NCBI GenBank assembly: GCA_029747585.1
Contig: JAPEVF010000099.1
Location: forward strand, 8,811-72,810
DNA length: 64,000 nucleotides
Direction: 5' to 3'
From: Pleurotus djamor
Lineage: Eukaryota > Basidiomycota > Agaricomycetes > Agaricales > Pleurotaceae
Shown here piece by piece: positions 44,489 through 53,190 of this stretch. Both the position numbers and the translations under genes were made by a program. Below the pieces are notes generated by a model, which worked only from the letters and a program-made list of their open reading frames with translations, was not told the origin of the DNA and did not search any database. Positions within the stretch are counted from its first letter, which is position 1. Each line of letters opens with the position of its first letter.

Positions 44489-44603
44489 TCGAGCGAAAAT
44501 AATGTGGACTAGGGCAGCAGTGAACAATCAGCGAAGCTCAAGGGGAGCGGTGCTCGCCATTGCAGAGGCCTTCGAAGCGGCTCCTAAAGGGCAGCTGCAT
44601 CGA
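44489..44603 (-). repeat. Terminal repeat A1 of the element, shorter than A2
   Basis: This 115-bp 5' repeat equals A2 minus a 164-nt block (39873-40036) and minus a 54-nt block (39795-39848), plus one extra G on the element strand at the first junction; the arithmetic is exact (332 - 164 - 54 + 1 = 115). It leads directly into the gag start. Confidence 0.85.
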
Positions 44604-45937
44604 TGGATGAGTTTGGACAATCCATTCTTCTGCTTATTGTCGCAATGACATTGAGCGTCACTTGAGTGTTTGTCTTCACAAGCCTCGAGGCAATAACCAG
44701 GTACACGGTGCCGCTAAACAATACGGCCATATGATCAGCTATGTACATTCTCCACATCCCCTTCACACCGAACTACGCACCACAAACTGTAGGTTATCGG
44801 TCATCTGCTGGACTTGCAAGGATCGCTCTTTGACCCCATTGACCAAATTCTTCCGCGGATGGCTTTTCCACCGTGTGCTCCGAGCCCGTGTCTCCCGAAT
44901 CCCGGGCTAGCCAAAGTGATAGACTTAGCTAACTGACATATCCACTCGGGGAATCGGACTTCAGCGAGAAAAAGATACAAGCTTCAATTAGGCCTTACGC
45001 GTATCAACGTATTGTTGATGTTGAAAAGCACATTCCCATGAGAGATGTTCAGCCTTTGAGAGTACCTTTCCAGGAAAAGTTAGTTCCAACGCGTAACATA
45101 AGATGATGGAAGTTGGGAAGTTGAACATACCCTGACTTGGCCAGCGTGGACGTGTGTGGGAGCCTGAGACATATTTACTTCCGGAATCCACCACAGCGAC
45201 CCGTTAACGTTTTGACGCACCCATACGACGTGTCAGACGCAGTTAATTGCCATCTAGCCGATTGTGGAGCGGGAAGAAGACACTGGGGTCATCCGTGGAA
45301 ATGCCTAGTTGAGCGTGGATACCCGTCAACGGGTGGTACATAGAGCACACTGACACCATCCGCCGGAAGATATTCTTGCAAAGAGGCTGAGGGGTCGGAG
45401 ATTGCGTTAGGAAAAACCCTGAGCATTATTGTCCGAAATTAAGGAGTGCAGCCAACAATGAACCATGACGAAACGTCATACGAGATCAGACGTACGATGG
45501 CAGGGTGGTGAAGCGTGTGGGGGGAGGTTGGGGACTAGGGGAAGCATCAAGGGACACTGGTAGTCTTGTGCAAGCCTGATGGGCTAGAAGTCTGAAGTGA
45601 GGAGGGTTAGAAAAGGGAGGACATCGGGGGAATTTCTGGGGGAGAAATATCATCCTGAATGTTATGCGCAGTAGAAGGATTAGATACAGGTGTGGTGTCG
45701 CGTGGGTGAATGTTATGATATGGACTACAGATACAATGCTAAATGCTACAAGACAAGTAAGATTTACAGAAAAAAGCGCGAGAAAAACGACGAATGACGA
45801 ACTTCAGTTGTAAATCGTTGAGAAATCTCTATGTCGTGGAAATTCGTTGAATCATGACGCGTGGAAGATCGTGAAAGCAAACGACCGGAAACAAAGGACG
45901 AACGAGGGGGACCCTTCGAGCCCACCTGGTCTATCTA
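44604..45937. other. Region right of the retrotransposon, no supported gene
   Basis: About 1.3 kb. Next to the element a minus-strand frame (44766 down to 44604) with a hydrophobic middle stays open into the element border. Further right only short frames occur; the last 500 bp are A-rich and likely 3' UTR of the hypothetical gene ending at 45938. Confidence 0.4.
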
Positions 45938-47347
45938 TCAATGCTGGGCACTGACAACGAAAGCAATCGGCGCATTCTGCGTTTGAGGAATATAATGGAT
46001 AGCTTCCTTCGGCGTATGGTTTGTTCTAGGAGATTGATATGCGGCGTATCCATGTGGGTATGTGGGAGGCCAAGCACCGGGGATGGTATTACTAGCCAGC
46101 CGAGCTTCTTCCATGTCCACGTCTGTGTCTGTGTGTGGACCCTCTTCGGCGGGCGGCGGAACCTCTGCAGGAACCTCTGCTGGCGGAGGAGCCGGCGGAG
46201 TGCGGTTGGATGGGGTCAAAGGAAACGGTGTTATATGGGCAGGTAAAGCCACGTCTTGCTGCCCTGGCGTTGCGCTTGGTGCGTAGCCTAAAGTCGGGAA
46301 CGGTTCGATCGTTTGAGAAGGAGAGCTGGATCCCCCAGAAAGCAAATCCACGGATTGTCGTGCAGAACCTCGTCCATACCAAGAAGTCAGAGGTCTCGGC
46401 AAGACCATACGTCGGCGGAAGTTGCTGCTGAAGTCACTGCTTGGGGTCGTATCGCTACTCAGGTGTACATGATCGTGTTTAGTGTAGAGGCTCTTCCTTG
46501 TCACTCCGGAAACTTGTTTCCGGGCTCCCTTGGGGATGTAATCGACTGTGACGCGATCCTCAGTCACCCAAGGCAGGTTATTCACTGCCTTGAAGAAATT
46601 GCGGAGCCGGCGCAGATGAGTGTTGAAAGACATGAAAGATACGGACGGCGTAGGTGCCGACATCTTCGCATAGTCCGAGCCTGGACGAGGCTCTACAAGG
46701 ACAGGACTCCCTATAGCAGCCGGTGGAAGAACGGTCAAATTATTGGAATTTTGCGGTGCGGTATGGACATGACTCCCGTCGTGGCTGATGGCCGTTTGAT
46801 CAGCACCACCATGAGTATCCGTACTTCTGAGGATAGTATGATCATCGTAGCCTTCCTGAGTATTCGTTTGAGATCGGAGTAGGTCATCCTGATATGTAGG
46901 ATCGTAATAATATTGGTGCCTCTGCACAGGCTGAGGAGGCCCGAGTGGCACACCAGTTGAAGTGACCCACTGGATCGTCGGCGGTGGTGCATTCACGAAT
47001 GCAGAGTAATCAACCCGACGTTGTTGCTGAGGCGCAGCAGGCTGTGGTGCAGGTTCTACGTGGGTGGCGGGTTGACGAGATTCAGACGTGAAGTGGTTGG
47101 TGTACTCTCCTCCTCCAATGTCCTCAGCAGTCTGCGCGACGTAGGTCCTAGCACCAGGATTCCAATCCGCATCTGTTTGAGCTCGTCGGGCTGCTTCAGC
47201 ATCAGTCTCCCGGGCATATGAATCGACGTTGAATGTGTCGCGGATAGGTTCGCGACGATCGCCTGCGGGAGCTGGTTGAGCTGCAGCAGCGGCTCGTTGT
47301 TCGCGATAATCGTCGACATAATACCGTCGAGGGGCACGGTATTCCAT
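45938..47347 (-). CDS. Intronless Pro/Thr-rich hypothetical protein
   Basis: A single 469-codon ORF without N or frame break. The N-terminus has R-A-P-R-R-Y-Y-V-D-D-Y and is Arg/Ala/Gln-rich. A compact central segment around F-N-T-H-L-R-R-L-R-N-F-F-K to W-V-T-E-D-R-V-T-V-D-Y-I-P-K-G looks folded. The C-terminal third is Pro/Thr-rich with P-A-E-V-P repeats and an acidic D-T-D-V-D-M-E-E patch. No signal peptide or membrane helix is seen. The lack of introns is unusual beside its neighbours. I recognise no family; a lineage-specific protein is likely. Confidence 0.65.
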   Translation of the reverse strand: MEYRAPRRYYVDDYREQRAAAAAQPAPAGDRREPIRDTFNVDSYARETDAEAARRAQTDADWNPGARTYVAQTAEDIGGGEYTNHFTSESRQPATHVEPAPQPAAPQQQRRVDYSAFVNAPPPTIQWVTSTGVPLGPPQPVQRHQYYYDPTYQDDLLRSQTNTQEGYDDHTILRSTDTHGGADQTAISHDGSHVHTAPQNSNNLTVLPPAAIGSPVLVEPRPGSDYAKMSAPTPSVSFMSFNTHLRRLRNFFKAVNNLPWVTEDRVTVDYIPKGARKQVSGVTRKSLYTKHDHVHLSSDTTPSSDFSSNFRRRMVLPRPLTSWYGRGSARQSVDLLSGGSSSPSQTIEPFPTLGYAPSATPGQQDVALPAHITPFPLTPSNRTPPAPPPAEVPAEVPPPAEEGPHTDTDVDMEEARLASNTIPGAWPPTYPHGYAAYQSPRTNHTPKEAIHYIPQTQNAPIAFVVSAQH

Positions 47348-47778
47348 TGCAGACGTCGTTCAGTTCTCGATGTCGATGGCGTCGATGAGGGCGGAGGCAA
47401 AGTTGAACTGCGTCTGTTTCGGGCTTGTTCCGCACTTGATAGGGGTCACTCAGGGTCACCAGATGCNGGGGGGGGCACTGCATGGCATAAGCGGCAACCA
47501 GATGGTGCCCAAAGATATGCAAGAAGAATGCCATATAAAAGAGCGGCAGTGTATGTGCTACTTCAATTTCAACCGATCATGGTTTCTCCGAAAACGAGAA
47601 CAAGGGCCCCTGGTCGGTTGCCTGAACTTGCGATAAAAGAAGTAACAGTTTCGAGGATGTAAACCAGATCAATTGTTGTGTAGTCCGTAGTGTACATGTT
47701 TAGCTTATATTCGTTCAAGTCCGTTTCGAGTCAAGTCCATTCGAAAATCATATTTATCATCTATTATGGCACCTGCGC

Positions 47779-48926
47779 TTACAAGAACCAGACTTGGTTA
47801 CGATCCTCGCTGGTGCAGTTGTACACTTGCACCGGGTTGGAATTACCCAAATCTCCATCCGTCAAGTCCAAGCAGAGGTCTGCGTGTCTCGCGTCAGCAC
47901 ACAGGTCAACAAGAACTTAATGGGAATGAGACGAACCTGTGCCATTCAATTGGAACTTGTTGGCCTCGGTGTAATTGAACATCTGCCCCATTTTACCGTC
48001 CGTGCAGTTCTGGATGTCTACTCCACCGCCGTTGAAGGGGACTGGGGATGAAGTGGTTAGAGTGGTTGAACGAATGAGGACTTAAAAAGGGCATACCGAG
48101 TCCAGCATCAAGGCAGAATTCGGTGTTGGCCAAGTGGATGGCGCCGACAACTCCAGCGACGACCTCCCATAATTGGGCGCTGGAACCGTTACAGTCGTAG
48201 CTAGTTGCATGCGGCATGAGCGGAGGCAACGATGATAATGAAGGGTGAGACTTACTCTTGCACGACGGTACCATTCTCTTGATCGTTGAAACGAACGTCA
48301 AGACATTTGAACGAGTTCAATCCAGGGTGAATGGGTGTAGGTACAGGCGATGGGCTCGTGGCGGGCGAAGGCGGTAACGGAGCAGGGGCAGGAGGGTTGT
48401 TGACCGGCGGTGCAGCAGGAGGAGACATCATCGTAGCAGTCGTCGTCGTCGTCGATGGGCTGGTTGTGGTGGTGCTGGGCGGGGGAAACATCATTGTCGA
48501 CGTCGAAGTTGTCATTGAAGTTGATGTGGGTGGTGACATGGATGATGACGACATAGACGACGAAGACGTGGTCGAAGTAGAGCTAGATGTGGTGGGGGAC
48601 GAGGTCATCAATGTGGTAGTGGTAGTAGTCCCGGAGGTGGTTGAAGTCATAGACGATGATGTGGTAGTTGTGGAGGTGGAAGACGACATGCTCGAGCTAG
48701 ACATAGTGGAAGTAGTGGTCGTGGTCGTAGTCGAGTCGGTTGTGGAAGTGGAAGAAGTGGTCACAGAGGTGGACGTGGACGCAGGGACCATGCTGGTACT
48801 GGTCGACGTACTAGCAGACGTCGTAGTCGTCGTGCTAGTAGTCACTTGTCGCGGCATCAACAGGTTAACGTTGAACGCGGAAGCGGCGGACGCAGCGACG
48901 AGGAAGACGAGGATTGGGCGGAACAT
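47779..48926 (-). CDS. Secreted ricin-B-type lectin with Ser/Thr mucin-like stalk
   Basis: Exons 48926-48256, 48200-48097, about 48040-47932 and about 47882-47779 join in phase. Residues 1-17 are a signal peptide (M-F-R-P-I-L-V-F-L). They are followed by about 130 residues of almost pure Ser/Thr/Met, then a Pro-rich hinge, and then a beta-trefoil lectin: K-C-L-D-V-R, S-S-A-Q-L-W, F-C-L-D-A-G, then L-C-L-D-L-T-D-G and N-Q-V-W near the end. The C-L-D ... Q-x-W spacing is the ricin-B repeat that binds galactose-type sugars. There is no enzymatic A chain, so it is a lectin, not a ricin-like toxin. The Ser/Thr region should be O-glycosylated, suggesting a cell-wall or secreted adhesive role. A TATAAATG box lies about 90 bp upstream. 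Confidence 0.8.
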
Positions 48927-49026
48927 GTTTCAGCGCAGAAGTCTCTGGAGCAGGGTGAACTGTGTAGAAAAGAGTTGATTGAGCTGATGGTCGGTATGAA
49001 GAAAGTACAACGACATTTATATCTGT

Positions 49027-49516
49027 CGTTCATTGCTTGATTTACAGCCATCGTCGAGGAGGTCAAAGTCCAATAATAGACGACGCGTTCGGATGTAAAC
49101 GCAGAGGAGCGCATCGCGCGCGGTCCTGCAACGGACAGTATGGACAAAAATAGCACACACGCGTAGGATATGGATTGCGCAGTGAATCGTGCCGAAGAAG
49201 GGACGCCGGCATTGTATGAGCACCACCTGGAGTCATCATCCGCGTCGCGCTGATTCGGAGGAATATAGCGGCTGAATAGTGGATATCAACGAAGTGTGAC
49301 GACGGTTGAGTGCAAAGTAAAACATCGTCATGACGCAAAAGCATCCGCAGCGTTGAAAGGAGGCTCATGAGGCGACTTCAGATTTTTCGAACGGCGGACT
49401 GGCGTTGGAAATGGAGGACAATTAATGAAAATATTAATACAATTGAAAGAGTACAGAGATACAATTACTATGTCCGTTCCATATGCTAATGGGAAGTATG
49501 GTATGCGACGGGGCAA
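49027..49516. other. Spacer between the two lectin genes
   Basis: About 490 bp; holds the core promoter of the downstream lectin at its left end and probably the 3' UTR of the second lectin at its right end. No gene seen. Confidence 0.5.
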
Positions 49517-50165
49517 TTACATGGTCCACACTTGGTTGGTATTGAAGTCGATGCACTGATAGGTCTGAATAGGAGTGTCGTTCGCGAGATTGCCGTCCGT
49601 CAAATCGAGGCATTGACCTAGCCGCCAAAGGATCAGCACACATAGGAGTGGAATCCACAGAATCAAACTTGCCAGTGCCAGTGCGTGCCAACCGCTTGTC
49701 GTCAGTGTAATACCAATTTTGGTTGGGGTTGTCGTCGGAGCACTTGGTGATGGTGGCGACAACATTGTTGGCTGAGGGGATGAGTCAGAATCAAAGGATC
49801 GCGTGGATGTGAACTCCTTACCGCCATCGGAGGTCAAGCACCACTCGGTACCGGCCCAAACGACCTTGGTGTCTCCGGGGTTAAGAACCCAATCTTGCCA
49901 ACCGCTATCGTCACAGTCAAACCTACATTCTACGATAAGCAAAAGTGTCAAGGTGAAGAAGGAGAAATGCGCACAAGATAACAGGCGTCCCATCTGCCTG
50001 AACGCCCCCACCAACGGTGGCACATTTGCCTTGATTGTAGTTGGGATGGACGCGTCCAGAGACAGAGTCGGGCCTTGGTAGATGATCCCGCTCCTGTACG
50101 CCGACATACAACGCAGAGGCCAGCGTAGCAAAGGTGACCAGGAGAGTGAGTGCTGATTTGAACAT
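49517..50165 (-). CDS. Small secreted ricin-B-type lectin
   Basis: Exons 50165-49975, 49922-49822, 49771-49673 and 49617-49517 give about 164 residues. A signal peptide (M-F-K-S-A-L-T-L-L-V-T-F-A) is followed directly by a beta-trefoil lectin with G-K-C-A-T-V-G-G-G, W-C-L-T-S-D-G, Q-N-W and Q-C-L-D-L-T-D-G-N-L ending N-Q-V-W. Unlike the neighbour there is no Ser/Thr stalk. Intron 3 uses a GC donor (GCAAGT); the paralogue has a GT donor at the matching exon border. A TATAAAG box is about 60 bp before the ATG. The pair looks like a tandem duplication with gain or loss of the stalk. Confidence 0.78.
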
Positions 50166-50474
50166 AATGTGAGAGGGTGTAGAAGTTGCGATGAGCTTGT
50201 CGTTTCTGAGCGACTTCGGGGCTGTCTTTATACATTGGCCAAGACCTATCTCCGCCTTGGGCACACCAGCGTTGGGGAGTCGCTATTCCCATTCTGAGGT
50301 TACCCGCTAGTTGCAGAGAACGGCGGTGCATGCATGAGGAGAGAGAAAGGAGAGCTAAGGAGAGGGGACGGCCTTGAGGAGGTGTGACCGACATAGCCGA
50401 GTAGGAAAGAAGTGATCGAAATGACGTCCCGGGACACAAGGAAGCCGGGTAACGACGTCAAAGCTCCTTCTTCC

Positions 50475-51089
50475 ATGTCCAAGCCAAGCAACGACCTCAA
50501 GCGTCGCACACGACAAGACTATCCGTATTTCTTGGAATACAGAACACGTTGGTGAGAGAACTCCTATTGAACGGCAGTCAGCTGCTGGTGGAACGAGGAG
50601 TTGTTGACATCTGGCTTTGTTGAAATTTAGGAGCGACAATGACCAGTACTCACATATGAACAATTCAATCTATTACCACCTTTTCGACTCGATCGTCAAC
50701 ACGTATCTGATCGAAAATTGCGGTTTGGATCCCAAGTCGTCTCCTCAAATCGGACTCGTTGTATCGTCGTTTTGCCAGGTGCGTACGCGACTCGTTCCGG
50801 AGGGAGTCAAACTCGTTCTGACTTGCGTTACGACTTTCATTCGCAGTTCTTCGCGCCAGTGGCTTTTCCAGACGTTCTTGATCTTGGACTCAGAGTCAGC
50901 AAGCTTGGGGAAAGATCCGTCACATACGAGGTTGCGGTGTTCAAGAAAGATGGTTCGAACCCAACAGCCGTAGGTGGATACACTCATGTTTTCGTGAACA
51001 GTGTGACGAGGAAGAGCGTAGCCATGGACAAAGGAAAGAGAGACGGGCTCGGGAGATTGCTAGTTGTAGTGCACAAAACAAAATTGTGA
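50475..51089 (+). CDS. Hotdog-fold thioesterase
   Basis: Three exons (50475-50551, 50631-50778, 50847-51089) give 155 residues, normal for a 4-hydroxybenzoyl-CoA thioesterase-like protein. The active-site stretch T-R-W-S-D-N-D-Q-Y-S-H-M-N-N spans the first intron; the Asp and the H-M-N-N are the family hallmark, followed by Y-Y-H-L-F-D-S. The later beta strands include V-S-K-L-G-E-R-S-V-T-Y-E-V and G-G-Y-T-H-V-F-V. It should hydrolyse an acyl-CoA; the acyl chain is not predictable. No targeting signal is seen. It ends 80 bp before a tRNA gene on the same strand. Confidence 0.85.
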
Positions 51090-51168
51090 AGCGACATCGC
51101 TCACGTCGCTCGCCATAGAACCGAACGTTCGACGGGACGTAGACTACAACTGTGCCTCTTGTCGGCAT

Positions 51169-51260
51169 GGCGAGATGGCCGAGTGGTCTAAGGCGCCAGA
51201 ATCAGGCTTCGGTTCTACATCTGGTCCTCCGGGGCGCGAGTTCGAATCTCGCTCTCGTCA
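51169..51260 (+). tRNA. tRNA-Leu(CAG) with a 12-nt intron
   Basis: The acceptor stem GGCGAGA pairs with TCTCGTC plus a discriminator A; the D arm has GCC..GGC with the class II loop GAGTGGTCTAA; the T arm is GCGAG-TTCGAAT-CTCGC. The anticodon stem CCAGA/TCTGG encloses T33, CAG at 51203-51205 and G37. Twelve nucleotides (51207-51218) after position 37 fit the canonical tRNA intron site. A longer variable region and the typical fungal leucine start support Leu. Internal A and B boxes are present. Confidence 0.88.
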
Positions 51261-51264
51261 AACC

Positions 51265-51269
51265 TTTTT
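51265..51269 (+). terminator. RNA polymerase III terminator
   Basis: TTTTT four bases after the tRNA end, the usual Pol III stop. Confidence 0.75.
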
Positions 51270-51400
51270 CTCGGTCGCGTGTTCGACATATGCGAATGAT
51301 CAGATTAGAGAAATAATGGCGTTCGGACGTTGATGATGAGGAATGAATTATAATAAGTAGACTACTCAAGAACAAGAATATATACGAAGTCGTGTCAATG

Positions 51401-52778
51401 TCATGATAGTAAGCCAATGAATTTGAGTGATCCTAATATGCAACCTCCAGCGATGATAGGGAGGGTAAGGTTATCGTCTAACGAACCAAGGTCTAAAAAT
51501 GGGGAAATCGGGGTTAGAGAGTATCGTGAAATGAAGATAATCTCCGGACTCACCCAGTGCTTCCGCAACTCCACTAACCAAACCAGCCATAACTCCTATC
51601 AAACCCAGCCCTATCCAACCACTGGTAGCACTTCCCAACGAACAAGCACTCCCCAGCAGCCCCTGGCACGTCTCCTTCAAAGCGGGGTTAACCAATGCGG
51701 ACGAAACGCCGTCATCCCAAGACCAACTAATATCTTCGGATGAATGACGTATTGGTGCTATCCATGTCCAGAATCCAATCGCAATAGCGGCGCCTGTGAC
51801 ACAGGCTGCGATGAACCCGGCGAGGGATTTACGGGGAGCGAGGGGAAGTCGGAGGATGGGGAGGCGAGCAGGGAGAGGAGGAGTAAGAGAGCCGAACATG
51901 CGGCCGATGGTAGACGCAGCTGTGTCCGCCCAGGATAAACTGCGCAAATGAAACAGCGATAAGAAAACACGCCTATCTCGACGAACAAAGGGAATGTACG
52001 TACATGAGAATGGCGACGGTGGCGACGTCCAGCGGGTATGCGGTGAGAGCAAAGTTGACACCGAGGATGTACCAGACGACACCGTTGATTGATTTCTGTG
52101 TGTGTAATTGTGAATAGACAAGACGTGATGTGACGACTTGATGCGTACCTTTTCACTTTCACGCATCAAGAAACCAAGACAGCGTTCATATGTTCGTTCG
52201 AATGCTGGCCACCGCAGACGAATAAAGTCTGCGGGTAGAATGATAGCAAAAGCGGTCCATAACACAACCACCACTGCTTTAGGCGAGCCTTGTGAAGTCC
52301 ACAGATACAAGGTCAAGAAACCTAGCGATACCCTCGTTGAACGAGCCAGTGAAGTGTGAAGAAAGATAAACGTACCTATTGATGAGTGCAACAACTTTCG
52401 GGGAATCTCCCAATCTATGTTCTTCTTCTGCACCGGCTTAGCATGTCCATTCGTCGCAGCTTGCACGGCTGAACCATTCTGCGTTCCAGAACCATTCACA
52501 TGGACATCTTCAAGGCCGGGCGAATCTTCCCTCGAGTTTTGCCCCGAGCACGATTCATCGTCATCATGATCGTTCTCCGGCATTTCAACCACCTCAACGT
52601 GTTGAAGGCTTGAGAGCCTGCGGATAACCTGTCTTGTTATGTTCTGAACGGCCTTACCCTGGCCTGGGGACACGGAGCGTCGTGTAGGTACAAAAGTGAT
52701 TTTGGGCGATGGCGAACGCGTACTGCGTCCTGGGTCTAGCGAAGTTGGGAGGTTGCTCGGGTCGTGTGAGATGCTCAT
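51401..52778 (-). CDS. DGK1: CTP-dependent diacylglycerol kinase (Dgk1-like)
   Basis: Membrane enzyme of the ER/nuclear envelope that makes phosphatidate from diacylglycerol with CTP. The N-terminal 120 residues are Ser/acidic and disordered. Then comes W-E-I-P-R-K-L-L-H-S-S-I, an intron, G-F-L-T-L-Y-L-W, the helix V-V-V-L-W-T-A-F-A-I-I, and F-E-R-T-Y-E-R-C-L-G-F-L-M-R-E-S-E-K. After another intron N-G-V-V-W-Y-I-L-G and S-W-A-D-T-A-A-S-T-I-G-R appear, the CTP-transferase motif. The last exon gives D-D-N-L-T-L-P-I-I-A-G, also typical. Several hydrophobic helices are spread over the C-terminal half. It runs convergently toward the tRNA. TGA at 51401. Confidence 0.87.
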
Positions 52779-53190
52779 TAGAAGGCGTGAGGCGAAGGTG
52801 GCNGGGGGCGGAGGCGGAGAGGTGGCCCGGAATGGATTGGTGGGGGAGTCGTGTGCCCGAGCCTGGTGGTGGCGATTGTTATATGGCGGGTTCGAGTTGC
52901 AAGGTCGCGCAAGAGAGAAAGTGCAAAGGCACCAACAAACAAAACTTTTGCAAATTCCTCATCCAATTTGCGTCAGCCACACACGTGTTTCTGCGTCACG
53001 TCGGGCGTCTATACCCAAGTTCGCNNCNAAACNCGAANNANCTCNANCTNGAAGGAAGACNAGGTATGATACAGATGATGATTATGGTACAAGAGGCTTG
53101 CATTATTTAACGAATGGAACATATGTTGCTCGCTCGCTCAACAAAAAAAAGTCCAGTGAGCGTTGGAACAGTACATACAAAAATGTGGCG

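Larger units (their letters stand above)
39625..44603 (-). mobile_element. Ngaro/DIRS-type tyrosine-recombinase retrotransposon, apparently complete
   Basis: On the minus strand the order is repeat A1 (44603-44489), gag, RT-RNase H, tyrosine recombinase, repeat B1 (40205-40101), A2 (40100-39769), B2 (39729-39625). This A1 ... B1-A2-B2 layout of split direct repeats, with a YR instead of a DDE integrase, defines the Ngaro-like branch of DIRS elements, which are thought to integrate through a circular DNA intermediate without target-site duplication. None is seen: the flanks read ...ACTCATCCA and CCTCACTTCC... on the element strand. All three ORFs are open with no N and no frame break, so the copy looks young. 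The two B copies match over all 105 bp compared by eye, while A1 and A2 differ by two block deletions described separately. Confidence 0.85.

Noticed and set aside
39625..44603. LTR retrotransposon (Ty3/Ty1 type)
   Set aside because: No flanking direct LTRs with TG..CA ends, no DDE integrase and no target-site duplication; a tyrosine recombinase and split repeats are present instead.
44662..44910. 82-codon plus-strand frame right of the element
   Set aside because: No domain, no splice support; a neighbouring frame reads equally well, so it is treated as chance.
48331..48978. Long plus-strand frame rich in Val/Asp/Gly opposite the lectin gene
   Set aside because: It is the reverse complement of the Ser/Thr repeat stalk; the minus strand has signal peptide, splice sites and lectin motifs.
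47779..50165. Possible ricin-like toxin genes
   Set aside because: Only the lectin beta-trefoil is present; no ribosome-inactivating A-chain domain is encoded, and secreted ricin-B lectins are common in fungi.
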